64,000 nucleotides of DNA, taken from NCBI RefSeq assembly GCF_900112255.1, contig NZ_FOLE01000007.1:208378-272377 (forward strand), given 5' to 3'. Positions 24,975 through 33,962 of the stretch are shown here, in pieces (positions within the stretch are counted from its first letter, which is position 1; each line of letters starts with the position of its first letter). The translations under genes and the position numbers were made by a program. Source of the DNA: Flexibacter flexilis DSM 6793 (GTDB taxonomy: Bacteria; Bacteroidota; Bacteroidia; Cytophagales; Flexibacteraceae). The notes under the pieces were generated by a model, which saw nothing but the letters and a program-made list of their open reading frames with translations, searched no databases and was not told where the DNA came from.

Positions 24975-25976
24975 TTGAAAATCAAATCATTATATTTTTT
25001 TATGCTGCTGGCCGTAGCTACGCTGGCGGTGCTGTATGTGGGGCTTCATGTCGGAAGTTTTAGTACGGATTTTCGTACGCTTTGGCAGATTGTGCAGCAC
25101 TACGACAGCACCGACTCGGCACAATTGGCCATCATCGAACTGCGGTTGCCGCGTATGCTCATGGCTTTGCTTTCGGGTGGTACGCTGGCTTTGAGCGGCT
25201 ATTTACTCCAAATTCTTATTAACAATCCCCTGACCGATTCTTATACATTGGGCGCATCGTCAGGCGCGTCCTTGGGTATAAACATTGCTTACTTGGGAGC
25301 TATTCCCATGAGCTTTGCAGGGCTTTATTTGCCTATTTTGGCGGCCTTTGTGGGAGCTTTGGGCGTAACACTTTTGGTGGTGGCTATTGCTCGCAATCAT
25401 CAATCTGTCAGCCAATTACTTTTGGCAGGTATCACCATTTCGGCCTTGGCCAACTCCTTTATTAGTCTGATTTCTTACCTTTCGGATAGCGATGGAAAAA
25501 TCCGTAACATTATTTACTGGACAATGGGCAGTTTTGAAAATGCGCGTTGGTCGTATCTTCCTTCGTTGGCAATTGCGCTGGCAGTAAGCATTGTTTTATT
25601 TATTATTTACCAAAAACATTTGTTTGTACTCATGCTGGGGCAGAGTAGGGCAGGGCATTTAGGTTTGTCGGTTAGGCAACTACGGCGTATTATTTTAATT
25701 TCAGCCACGCTGCTCACAGCCTTGGCGGTGGCTTTTTCGGGAACGATTGGATTTGTTGGCTTAATTATTCCGCATTTTATACGCAGTTTGTTGGGCGCAA
25801 ATGGCAAATACAACGCCCTTTGGGTGGCTTGGACGGGCGGCCTGTTCCTGATGGCCTGCGACGTAATTTCCAGAATGTTATATCCGCCTGCGGGTTTGCC
25901 GATTGGCATCATCACTTCCTTTGTGGGAATACCTTTCTTTGTATATTTGCTGCTGAAAAGGAAAAGTAGTTTCTAA
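24975..25976 (+). CDS. FecCD-family ABC transporter permease (iron/siderophore/cobalamin type)
   Basis: 333 residues with about ten membrane helices. Family motifs: RLPRMLMALLSGGTLALSGY, LLQILINNPLTDSYTLGASS, SGTIGFVGLIIPHFIR and the C-terminal GLPIGIITSFVGIPFFVYLL. Such permeases form a homodimer that, with an ATPase and a binding protein, imports siderophores, haem or B12. No ATPase or binding-protein gene is adjacent, so partners must lie elsewhere. Starts with TTG at 24975 (the first ATG would remove part of helix 1). The 13-base gap to trpD implies co-transcription, functionally odd. Confidence 0.88.
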   Translation: MKIKSLYFFMLLAVATLAVLYVGLHVGSFSTDFRTLWQIVQHYDSTDSAQLAIIELRLPRMLMALLSGGTLALSGYLLQILINNPLTDSYTLGASSGASLGINIAYLGAIPMSFAGLYLPILAAFVGALGVTLLVVAIARNHQSVSQLLLAGITISALANSFISLISYLSDSDGKIRNIIYWTMGSFENARWSYLPSLAIALAVSIVLFIIYQKHLFVLMLGQSRAGHLGLSVRQLRRIILISATLLTALAVAFSGTIGFVGLIIPHFIRSLLGANGKYNALWVAWTGGLFLMACDVISRMLYPPAGLPIGIITSFVGIPFFVYLLLKRKSSF

Positions 25977-26061
25977 AAAATGGTTGCCGCGAAGCACTGA
26001 AAATCAGATTTTTTGTTTTTAGATAACATTCCTTTATTACACAAAAAAGAATACAAAAATA

Positions 26062-26481
26062 ATGGTTTACGTTTGCCGAAAAGAGCATTTTAATGCTGCT
26101 CACAAATTATATAACCCGAACTGGTCGGAAGAAAAAAACCGCGAAATGTTCGGCCCTTGCGCCAACCACAACTGGCACGGCCACAACTTTGTACTGACGG
26201 TTTACGTAAAAGGCGTACCGCACCCAGAAACAGGTTTTGTCATTGATTTAAAAGTACTTAGCAAATTGATTAACGAGTTGGTAATCGAAAAACTCGACCA
26301 TAAAAACTTAAATATGGACGTGGATTTTATGATTGGCAAAATGGCCAGTTGCGAGATTTTGGTAATGGAAATCTGGAAAATATTAGCTCCAGCCATCAGC
26401 GCAGCCGCACCAAATGCCCAATTGCACAAACTAGTGTTGGACGAGACTCCGCGCAATTTTGTGGAATACTACGGCGAATAA
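26062..26481 (+). CDS. 6-pyruvoyltetrahydropterin synthase / 6-carboxytetrahydropterin synthase family
   Basis: 139 residues. Zinc ligands are His14 (FNAAHKL), His39 and His41 (HNWHGHNF); catalytic Cys33 lies six residues before the first of the pair, the spacing seen in PTPS (C-x5-HGH) rather than the shorter QueD spacing. C-terminal acidic motif LDETPRNFVEYYGE binds the pterin. Substrate is dihydroneopterin triphosphate; the product could be 6-pyruvoyl- or 6-carboxy-tetrahydropterin, so a role in queuosine or pterin synthesis is possible. No que genes are nearby. Lies 31 bases before lpxB. Confidence 0.87.
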   Translation: MVYVCRKEHFNAAHKLYNPNWSEEKNREMFGPCANHNWHGHNFVLTVYVKGVPHPETGFVIDLKVLSKLINELVIEKLDHKNLNMDVDFMIGKMASCEILVMEIWKILAPAISAAAPNAQLHKLVLDETPRNFVEYYGE

Positions 26482-26512
26482 TCAATACACCATCACACAA
26501 CCCAAACATTAA

Positions 26513-27634
26513 ATGAAATACTACATCATTGCAGGCGAACGATCAGGCGATTTGCACGCTTCTAACCTCATCAAAAGCCTTAAACAAGAAGACCCAAACG
26601 CACAAGTGCGTGCGTGGGGCGGCGAACTCTCCGAGCAAGCAGGCGCAGAAATCGCGATGCACTACGAGAAAATGGCTTTTATGGGATTTTTGGAAGTAGT
26701 CCAAAACCTAAACACCATCCGAAAGGCGTTGCAGTTCTGCAAAGATGATATTTTGGCCTACAAACCCGACGTGGTGATTTTGGTGGACTATGCTGGTTTT
26801 AACATGAAAGTCGCCAAATTCACCAAGTCGCAAGGCATACGCACGTATTATTACATCTCTCCAAAAATCTGGGCTTGGAATCAGGGCAGAGCCAACAACA
26901 TCAAAAAATATGTGGATAAGATGTTCGTGATTTTGCCTTTTGAAAAAGATTTTTACAAAAAATTTGACTACGAAGTTGATTATGTGGGCAATCCAATAAA
27001 CGATTCGGTCGCTGCATTTTCACCCAATCCGAATTTTAGGAAAGAAAACGGACTGGACGAACGTCCGATTATTGCCATTTTGCCAGGCAGCCGCAAGCAA
27101 GAAATTGAGCAGATGTTGCACTACATGGTAAGCATTGTTCCGAGCTTCGGAGATTACCAGTTTGTAGTGGCGGCCGTACCCAATTTTCCCAAAAAATACT
27201 ACGAACAATTCCGTCGCAACATCATTACTATTGTCTATGACCAAACTTATGACCTACTACAAGAAGCTAAAGCTGCGTTAGTTACATCAGGTACGGCGAC
27301 GTTGGAAACGGCCTTGTTTGAAGTACCGCAAGTAGTTTGTTACAAAGGAAGTGTCATTACCTATTGGATAGCTCGCAGCCTGATCAAAGTCCGTTTTATT
27401 TCTTTAGTAAATCTAATTGCAGATAAAGAAGTCGTAAAAGAACTTATTCAAGATGACTTTACCCCGAATAACCTACTTGCCGAGTTAAAAAAATTGCTTA
27501 GTGGAAGCCCTGCCAGAACACAGCAATTAACTGAATACAAAAAAATTAAAGAGACAATAGGGCAGGCTGGCGCATCTGAAAAAACAGCCAAACTGATTAT
27601 AAAATACTTAAAGGAAAGTGGCGCGACCAACTGA
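26513..27634 (+). CDS. lpxB: Lipid-A-disaccharide synthase
   Basis: 373 residues, GT19 glycosyltransferase. Joins UDP-2,3-diacylglucosamine and lipid X to make lipid A disaccharide at the inner membrane face. Motifs: IAGERSGDLHA at the N-terminus, YISPKIWAWNQGR, ILPFEKDFY, VDYVGNPI and LPGSRKQEI, then the acceptor-site TSGTATLETALF and the C-terminal SLVNLIADKEVVKEL. A single TTATCCACA-type word (26911-26919) is present but isolated. Probably co-transcribed with the upstream PTPS gene. Confidence 0.94.
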   Translation: MKYYIIAGERSGDLHASNLIKSLKQEDPNAQVRAWGGELSEQAGAEIAMHYEKMAFMGFLEVVQNLNTIRKALQFCKDDILAYKPDVVILVDYAGFNMKVAKFTKSQGIRTYYYISPKIWAWNQGRANNIKKYVDKMFVILPFEKDFYKKFDYEVDYVGNPINDSVAAFSPNPNFRKENGLDERPIIAILPGSRKQEIEQMLHYMVSIVPSFGDYQFVVAAVPNFPKKYYEQFRRNIITIVYDQTYDLLQEAKAALVTSGTATLETALFEVPQVVCYKGSVITYWIARSLIKVRFISLVNLIADKEVVKELIQDDFTPNNLLAELKKLLSGSPARTQQLTEYKKIKETIGQAGASEKTAKLIIKYLKESGATN

Positions 27635-27838
27635 TATTGCATTTGAAATACAAATGTAATATATTTGTACTTTATGTGTCAAAAATAATCTCTTATCAAA
27701 GATTAAGACCTAAAAACAGCATTACAAGCCAGAAATTTAATATTATTATATATAACCACTTATTTATTTTCGGTCATTTTTTGGAAAAGATGTATTTTCC
27801 TGACTATAATTATGCGCTAATTCTACAAAAGCAGGTAT

Positions 27839-30403
27839 ATGAAACATTATAATTCTACCCAATTTTTCATCATGTTGGCCTTTTCGGGCACGATGCTACT
27901 AAGCAATTGGCAGCATGCAGTAGCCCAACAAAAACCCAACGACCAAAAAAAAACAGCTACACCAGCCACAACACTAGGCAAACCTTCGGGAGCAATTGTA
28001 GCTGCTTTTGGGTCTATTAAGATAGATAATGGGGCTAAGTTTACAACTAATAAGGATAAAAAAGTAAACTTAATCATCAGCCTCCAACGCCCAGATCCTA
28101 CACGCTACAAAATGATGGTAAGCAACGAACCAAGTTTTGCAGGTAAAGACTGGGAGCATTATTTACAAATGAAGCCATGGGTACTTGACGGAGAAGATGG
28201 CGTAAAAAATGTTTTCGTGAAGTTTTTAGACCCAGCGGGTAACGAGTCGGAAGCTATATCATCATCTATTACTTTGGATAGAATACCTCCTTCAGACCTT
28301 TCCATTGTCATCAATGAAGATGCACAATACTGCATCGACCCCGCCTTGCGTGTAAAGCTCAAAATTAATGCAAAAGATGCCAAAACAATGCGCATCTCTA
28401 ATAGCCCAAACTTTGCGGGAAATCCTAATTTTGAAAATTACTCTCCAAGCAAAGATTTTGTTTTAGCTCCACCTACCCCCCCAGAAGGTCGGAGAACAGT
28501 TTATGCACAATTCAAAGATGAGGCTGGTAATATTTCAGAATCGGTACAAGATACAATTCGTTTAGATATTAAAGAACCATCAATAGGTTCGGTAAAAATT
28601 GCTATTGGCAATGGTGTTAAGCAAGATATAAGCCGACTTGTTTGTAATTCAAAAGACAAAAAAATAACGCTGAATATCAGTTCCGTTGGTGCAACAAAAA
28701 TGATAGTAGTGCAAGGTTCTGCTGCACCTCCAGCTCTTGTAGCACCCACAACACCACAAACTGGCACAAACAAAGGCAAAACAACTACGCCTGCTGTTGC
28801 TACTAAAAAAGTAGAAGGAGTAGAAGCATACGCAACTGTAAAAGAAATTACACTTGATGGAGAAGACGGAGAGAAAACAATTCAAGTTTATTTTGGCGAC
28901 GAGGCAGGCAACCGTACTAAAATCCCTGCAATAACCAAAATTATCCTTGATAGACAAGGCCCTACAAATGGTCTTTTAAAAATTGATGATAATAAAGAAT
29001 ATACAATTAACCCACAACACAAAGTTAATCTGAAGCTAGAAGCCAAAGGCGAGCCATTTCAGATGATGATTAGCAACAAGCCTGATTTTGCAGGTGCTAG
29101 TTGGGAGGGTTATACGACGATCAAAAATCAATGGACATTAGAGGGAGAAGACGGAGAAAAGACAGTCTATGTCAAATTTAAAGATCGTGCAGACAATGAA
29201 TCTGAGATTTTCTCTGATAAAATCATCCAAGATACAAAGCCACCTATCGTTAATAAATTCGTAATAGATAATGATTCTGCTTATACAACTAATCCTGCTG
29301 GTAAAGTAAATATTCAGATAGATGTTACAGAAGCAGAAACTATGATATTGAGCAATACTCCACTCAACCCATTATCTTACTTAAATCAACCAGCAACCAA
29401 TAGCGGAGCTTGGAAAAAGTACAATACATCCGAATCTAATTATCAATTAGATATGTATGAAGGGGAAAAAACTATTTACGCATTATTTAAAGACAAAGCG
29501 GGAAATATAAGCAAACTAGCCTTCGACAAAATTACATTTGATAAAATAGCGCCAAGCTCACCGAAAATTATCATAGAAGATAATGCGCCTTGGATTATCA
29601 ATGCAGATAAAAAAGTAAAACTAACTCTTTCGGCTGATCAAAGCCCTGCATATGTAATGGTTAGCAATAACGATAAATTCACAGGTGCAAGCTGGGAACA
29701 TTTTGCTCCAGTAAAAAAAGACTGGGTACTTGATGGCGAAGACGGTGAAAAAACGGTTTATGTAAAATATAAAGACAAAGCTGGTAACATTTCTGCGGTA
29801 GCTAATGCCAAAACTAAAATGGACAGAAAAGCACCTACCGAACCGAAGATTATTATTAACAGCGACTCCGTTTATACTCGTTCGATAGAAAAGAAAGTAA
29901 ACTTAAAAATTTCGGCGAAAGATGCCACACAAATGCGTATTAGCCAGAATCCGAGCTTCCCTCCAGGCTTACAAGGCTGGGAAACTTTTATCACAACTAA
30001 ACCCCTCATATTAGAAGGAGGAGACGGAAATAAGTCTGTTTATATTCAGTTCAAAGACCAAGCTGGAAATATCTCTGCTACGGCAAGCGATTCTATTCGC
30101 CTTGACCGCACAGCTCCAATCCCAGGAACTTTGGTAATTGATGACGGCGCAGAGTTTAGCAACAACAAAGAGAAAAAAGTTAATTTAAAATTCTCTGCAA
30201 ATGGTGCTAAAGAAATGATGATTTCAGGTTCGGCTGCATTCACTGGAGCTAAATGGGAACCATATTCTCCAACTAAAGCAAATTATGTTTTGGAAGGAAA
30301 TGAAGATGGTCCTCGTATTATTTATGCTAAATTCCGTGATGATGCAGGCAATGTTTCAAACCCTCCTATTCAAGGTAATATCAAATTAAAGCGTAAGTTT
30401 TAA
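27839..30403 (+). CDS. Exported protein with eight Ig-like repeats
   Basis: 854 residues. Signal peptide (1-29, ending VAQ), a K/P/T-rich linker, then eight consecutive units of about 95-125 residues that run to the last residue. Each unit has a start such as KIIIEDNAPW, the core KKVNLKI, a MxIS...F.G..WE segment, a turn GEDGEKTVYVKFKD and the closing AGN.S...D.I.LDR..P. Unit 3 carries a P/T-rich insertion. The pattern is that of bacterial Ig-like or cadherin-like modules. No T9SS C-terminal domain is present, so the protein is probably periplasmic or released. Function unknown. A TPR protein gene follows after a terminator. Confidence 0.8.
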   Translation: MKHYNSTQFFIMLAFSGTMLLSNWQHAVAQQKPNDQKKTATPATTLGKPSGAIVAAFGSIKIDNGAKFTTNKDKKVNLIISLQRPDPTRYKMMVSNEPSFAGKDWEHYLQMKPWVLDGEDGVKNVFVKFLDPAGNESEAISSSITLDRIPPSDLSIVINEDAQYCIDPALRVKLKINAKDAKTMRISNSPNFAGNPNFENYSPSKDFVLAPPTPPEGRRTVYAQFKDEAGNISESVQDTIRLDIKEPSIGSVKIAIGNGVKQDISRLVCNSKDKKITLNISSVGATKMIVVQGSAAPPALVAPTTPQTGTNKGKTTTPAVATKKVEGVEAYATVKEITLDGEDGEKTIQVYFGDEAGNRTKIPAITKIILDRQGPTNGLLKIDDNKEYTINPQHKVNLKLEAKGEPFQMMISNKPDFAGASWEGYTTIKNQWTLEGEDGEKTVYVKFKDRADNESEIFSDKIIQDTKPPIVNKFVIDNDSAYTTNPAGKVNIQIDVTEAETMILSNTPLNPLSYLNQPATNSGAWKKYNTSESNYQLDMYEGEKTIYALFKDKAGNISKLAFDKITFDKIAPSSPKIIIEDNAPWIINADKKVKLTLSADQSPAYVMVSNNDKFTGASWEHFAPVKKDWVLDGEDGEKTVYVKYKDKAGNISAVANAKTKMDRKAPTEPKIIINSDSVYTRSIEKKVNLKISAKDATQMRISQNPSFPPGLQGWETFITTKPLILEGGDGNKSVYIQFKDQAGNISATASDSIRLDRTAPIPGTLVIDDGAEFSNNKEKKVNLKFSANGAKEMMISGSAAFTGAKWEPYSPTKANYVLEGNEDGPRIIYAKFRDDAGNVSNPPIQGNIKLKRKF
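28010..30403 (+). repeat. Eight tandem Ig-like module repeats (protein level)
   Basis: Eight in-frame modules of about 285-375 bp, most alike at the VYVKFKD.AGN.S segment (for example near 28505, 29165, 29755 and 30040). They have diverged at the nucleotide level, so the expansion is old. Confidence 0.7.
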
Positions 30404-30424
30404 CAAATACAGTAATATTTTCCG

Positions 30425-30462
30425 AAAGGTGGCTTACATTCGTAGTAAACCACCTTTTTTTA
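30425..30462 (+). terminator. Terminator of the Ig-like repeat gene
   Basis: AAAGGTGG-TTAC stem (30425-30437 with 30445-30457, one mismatch) followed by a T-run. Confidence 0.8.
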
Positions 30463-30546
30463 TGCTAAAAATTATTTAATTTTAATTTTAATTTAATACA
30501 TTCGCATAAGATAAACGCATTATTGTGTTCTATATAGATATAATGT

Positions 30547-31713
30547 ATGAAATACAAAATATTTACGACCATTTTAATCTTCCTAACCTGCACAACCAAT
30601 CTTCAGGCACAAAATACAAGTTTGAGTTTGGCACATGCCTTCATGCAAAAAGGTGAACTGGACAACGCCATGCAAGCTGTTGAAGTAGCAGCAGTTCACC
30701 CAGAAACTGCCAATAATCCCAAAACTTGGTATTATAAAGGCTGGATTTTGAAAGAGAAATTCAAAAAACAAGGCATGAAAGACGATAATTTTTCTATCAG
30801 AAGAACAGGGTCTGAAGCATTTGCAAAATCTATTAGCTTAGATACAAAAGCAGAATATAAATCTGATTGCGCTAAACTTATCATGTACCTGACAGCCAGT
30901 CTCTACAACGAAGGAACGGATAATTTTAACGACAAAAAATATAAAGAAGCCATTCCTTTTTTTGATGAGTATATCAAAGAAGTTAGTCTTTTAAGTACCG
31001 ATTCTCTGGATAATTCAGCGTATTTTTATTTGGGATATTCGTACTATCACGAAAAAAATGAGGCGCAAGCCAAAAAGTATTTGGAAAAATGCCGCCAGTT
31101 AAAATACCCTGATGCCGTAGTCTATGATTTCTTAGGTCATATTTATGACAATGAAAAAAAATCAGCAGAAGCACTCAAAACCTTAGAAGAAGGAACAGCG
31201 AAATATCCAAAAGACAAGCCGCTGGCTATTACACACGTGAACGTGTTAATGAAAAATCAAAAAAACAAGGAAGCCGTAACGCGTATAGAAAAAGCACTAC
31301 AATCTGACAGTAAAAACTTAGACTTATATTTAGTATTGGGCACAGCTTGCGAAAGAGCCTCAGCCAAAGACTCTGTGCAGAAAATGATGTACCTTGAAAA
31401 AGCACAAAATGCTTATAAAAAAGCCTTAGACTTGGATAGCACCAATTTCATGGCTAATTACAACTATGGTATCATCTCTTACAACAAAGGTGTTGATCAA
31501 ATCAATAACCAAAGCTACGATATTGATTTATTAGACTTAGATAAAGTTCTGAATCAGAGTACAGATTTGTTCAAAAAAGCGTTACCATATTTAGAAAGAG
31601 CAAGCAGACTCAAGCCCGAAAATAAAAATACATTGATGGCCTTAGAAGGTATTTATGTACATATTCAGGCGGAAGACAAACTCGCACAGGTACGAACTAA
31701 ACTCCAGAAATAA
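30547..31713 (+). CDS. Exported TPR-repeat protein
   Basis: 388 residues: signal peptide (1-22, ending LQAQ) and about eight tetratricopeptide repeats, e.g. AYFYLGYSYYHEKNEAQAKK, VVYDFLGHIYDNEKKSAEAL and FMANYNYGIISYNKGVDQIN. TPR arrays are protein-binding scaffolds; in this phylum such periplasmic TPR proteins are common and mostly uncharacterised. It follows the Ig-repeat gene by 143 bases with a terminator between, so it probably has its own promoter. Codon use is AT-rich like that gene. Confidence 0.82.
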   Translation: MKYKIFTTILIFLTCTTNLQAQNTSLSLAHAFMQKGELDNAMQAVEVAAVHPETANNPKTWYYKGWILKEKFKKQGMKDDNFSIRRTGSEAFAKSISLDTKAEYKSDCAKLIMYLTASLYNEGTDNFNDKKYKEAIPFFDEYIKEVSLLSTDSLDNSAYFYLGYSYYHEKNEAQAKKYLEKCRQLKYPDAVVYDFLGHIYDNEKKSAEALKTLEEGTAKYPKDKPLAITHVNVLMKNQKNKEAVTRIEKALQSDSKNLDLYLVLGTACERASAKDSVQKMMYLEKAQNAYKKALDLDSTNFMANYNYGIISYNKGVDQINNQSYDIDLLDLDKVLNQSTDLFKKALPYLERASRLKPENKNTLMALEGIYVHIQAEDKLAQVRTKLQK

Positions 31714-31732
31714 TATTATTTTATAGTATTCT

Positions 31733-31762
31733 AAGAAGTCTAAAATAAGTGACTTCTTTTTT
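31733..31762 (+). terminator. Terminator of the TPR gene
   Basis: AAGAAGTC (31733-31740) pairs with GACTTCTT (31751-31758), then T residues. Confidence 0.7.
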
Positions 31763-31779
31763 CATGCAAGCAAGAAACT

Positions 31780-31810
31780 TTTGAATATAAAATTCGTTTC
31801 CGTAGTTTTG
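31780..31810 (+). promoter_or_regulatory. Promoter of the second tetR gene
   Basis: TTTG (31780-31783), 19-base spacer, TAGTTTTG (31803-31810): exact Bacteroidota consensus, 69 bases before the start codon. Confidence 0.7.
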
Positions 31811-31878
31811 CATATTCAAACGCACTTACTTTAAAAATAGCTTGTTCTATTATTAAGTTTTTTTTACTTGTTTGGAAT

Positions 31879-32499
31879 TTGGAGACTACGGAGAAAATAT
31901 TGAGAGGCGCAGAGGAACTATTCATGCGCTACGGGATTAAGAGTATTACAATGGACGAAATTGCCAAGCATTTGGGAATTTCTAAGAAAACTATATACCA
32001 ATTTTTTGAGGATAAAGACGAAATCGTCTTTATGAGTTGCAAAAAGCATTTGTGTAGCGATGCCGAATGCCTACAAGTTATTAGTAGAGGTGCAGCCAAT
32101 GCCGTCGAGGAAATCTTTAATTTATCCGAATTTCTGAGAAATACCGTTGTGCGAACGCATCCATCGGTTCTGTTCGATTTGCAGAAATACCACAAAAGCT
32201 CTTGGGATTTGTATTTATCACACAAAGAAACGGTGATAGAAAAATATATTAGCTCCAATATCCGACGCGGTATTGAAGAGGGTTTGTATCGGGCAGAAAT
32301 CAATGTGTCGATTATCTCACATATACGATTGGATATGATTCAGATGGCCTTCAACCCAGACATTTTTCCACCAACACGTTACAACCTCATGGAAGTGCAC
32401 ATGCAGCTGATGGAGCATTTTATTTATGGCTTGCTTTCGCCAAAAGGCTATGAAACTTTACAAGAATTAAAAAACAAAGCACGCAATTTGGCCAATTAA
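31879..32499 (+). CDS. TetR/AcrR-family transcriptional regulator
   Basis: 206 residues with a canonical TetR DNA-binding domain: ILRGAEELFMRYGIKSITMD then EIAKHLGISKKTIYQFFEDK. The remaining helical domain binds an unknown ligand. The start is TTG at 31879; it places the first helix at the usual distance. It is 82 bases upstream of a TolC-like channel gene on the same strand, the usual arrangement of efflux operons in this phylum, where the TetR protein represses the pump genes. Here the pump and adaptor genes are absent. Confidence 0.88.
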   Translation: METTEKILRGAEELFMRYGIKSITMDEIAKHLGISKKTIYQFFEDKDEIVFMSCKKHLCSDAECLQVISRGAANAVEEIFNLSEFLRNTVVRTHPSVLFDLQKYHKSSWDLYLSHKETVIEKYISSNIRRGIEEGLYRAEINVSIISHIRLDMIQMAFNPDIFPPTRYNLMEVHMQLMEHFIYGLLSPKGYETLQELKNKARNLAN

Positions 32500-32581
32500 C
32501 ATTCAATTTGCAGGCCTTCGGGTTGGTTTATTTCCACAAAATCGCCTAATTGCATTTTTTCTAAGAGACAACAATTTTCTA

Positions 32582-33961
32582 ATGAGAGGGATTACTATTT
32601 GCTATTTGTTGATGTTTTGGGTTGGAATAAATTGCGCCCAAGCACAAACGCCGAACACTTATTCTTTAAAAGAAGCGATTGATTTTGCTATAAAAAATAA
32701 CATGTCGGTGCAGTCTGCCCAAACAGATAATGCAATAGCAAAGGCCAAAGTAAAAGAAACTGTCGGCATTGGCTTGCCGCAAATCAACGCAGAAGCTAAA
32801 ATGACGCATCATTTCCAGTTACAGCCTAATTTCTTTACGCCTAACAGTCCATTTTTGAATAAAATGGGCGTTCCGTTTACGGTTAATGATGGGGTTGTAA
32901 CATTCCCAAATATATTTCAGTTACAAAATAGCGGTACGGCCACAGCCACACTCAACCAACTTATTTTTGATGGTTCGTATTTGGTGGGATTGAAAGCGGC
33001 CAAAACTTATACCGAACTTTCGGAACGCAACATTACTGCTTCCAAAATTACGGTAGCCGAAAACGTAAGTAAAGCCTATTACAGCGTGTTGGTAGCCGAA
33101 GAAAGAAGCCAACTTTTAGACAAAAATTTGGCACGTCTCGATTCCATGTACAAGCAAACCAAAGCGATGCTAAAAAACGGTTTGGTTGAAAAAATAGACG
33201 TGGACAGAATTGAAGTTTCTTTGAATAATATAAAAATTGAACAGCAAAAAACGGCGCGTTTGGTACAGTTGAGTCGCGAATTATTGGCCTTCCAAATGGG
33301 ACTTCCGTCTGCAAAAGATTTAGTGCTTACCGAGAAACTCGACAAAACTAATTTGGATAAAACAGTAGTTGTAAATAATGAAATTGACTACACACAACGT
33401 ATTGAATTTCAGACAATAAATACACAAAAAGCACTGAATCAGTTAGAACAGCGCAACATCGTGGCGGGCTATTATCCCAAACTTTATGGCTTTGCTTCTT
33501 ACGGATACGTTACGGCCAATCCTAAATTTGGGCGTATGTTCGATGTGTCTAACAACTGGTCGGATTACAGCTCGGCAGGTTTAAATTTGCAGATTCCAAT
33601 TTTTGATGGATTCCAGAAAAAATACAAATATCAGCAATCACGCCTAACCGCCAAAAAATTGGAATTAGGCACGGAGCAACTCAAACAAAGTATCAGTTTG
33701 CAAGCCAAACAATCTGAAGCCAATTGGCTTAATAGCTTAGAAACGCTTTCCATTCAGCAACGAAATATGGAGCTTGCCCAGCAAGTCGTGAAAGTTACAA
33801 AGTCCAAATATCAACAAGGCGTAGGCTCTAACATTGAAGTTGTAAATGCGGAAACCTCTCTGAAAGAGGCACATACGAATTATTACGGCGCACTGTATGA
33901 TGCGCTTATTGCCAAAATTGATTTGGATAAAGCATTAGGCAAACTCTATACGGAGCAATAA
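32582..33961 (+). CDS. TolC-family outer-membrane efflux channel
   Basis: 459 residues: signal peptide (1-21, ending CAQAQ) and two outer-membrane-efflux (OEP) domains, each with long alternating helices. The typical N-terminus YSLKEAIDFAIKNNMSVQSA, the FDGSYLVGLKAA beta-segment of repeat 1 and its counterpart IFDGFQKKYKY in repeat 2 are clear. Forms a trimeric tunnel for RND- or ABC-type export or for type I secretion. Normally followed by HlyD-like and AcrB-like genes; instead the gene ends the unit and meets a convergent gene one base after its stop. Confidence 0.9.
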   Translation: MRGITICYLLMFWVGINCAQAQTPNTYSLKEAIDFAIKNNMSVQSAQTDNAIAKAKVKETVGIGLPQINAEAKMTHHFQLQPNFFTPNSPFLNKMGVPFTVNDGVVTFPNIFQLQNSGTATATLNQLIFDGSYLVGLKAAKTYTELSERNITASKITVAENVSKAYYSVLVAEERSQLLDKNLARLDSMYKQTKAMLKNGLVEKIDVDRIEVSLNNIKIEQQKTARLVQLSRELLAFQMGLPSAKDLVLTEKLDKTNLDKTVVVNNEIDYTQRIEFQTINTQKALNQLEQRNIVAGYYPKLYGFASYGYVTANPKFGRMFDVSNNWSDYSSAGLNLQIPIFDGFQKKYKYQQSRLTAKKLELGTEQLKQSISLQAKQSEANWLNSLETLSIQQRNMELAQQVVKVTKSKYQQGVGSNIEVVNAETSLKEAHTNYYGALYDALIAKIDLDKALGKLYTEQ

Positions 33962-33962
33962 T

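Noticed and set aside
27637..27852. 71-codon open frame before the Ig-repeat gene
   Set aside because: AT-rich, overlaps the real start at 27839 and shows no protein features; probably the promoter/leader region.
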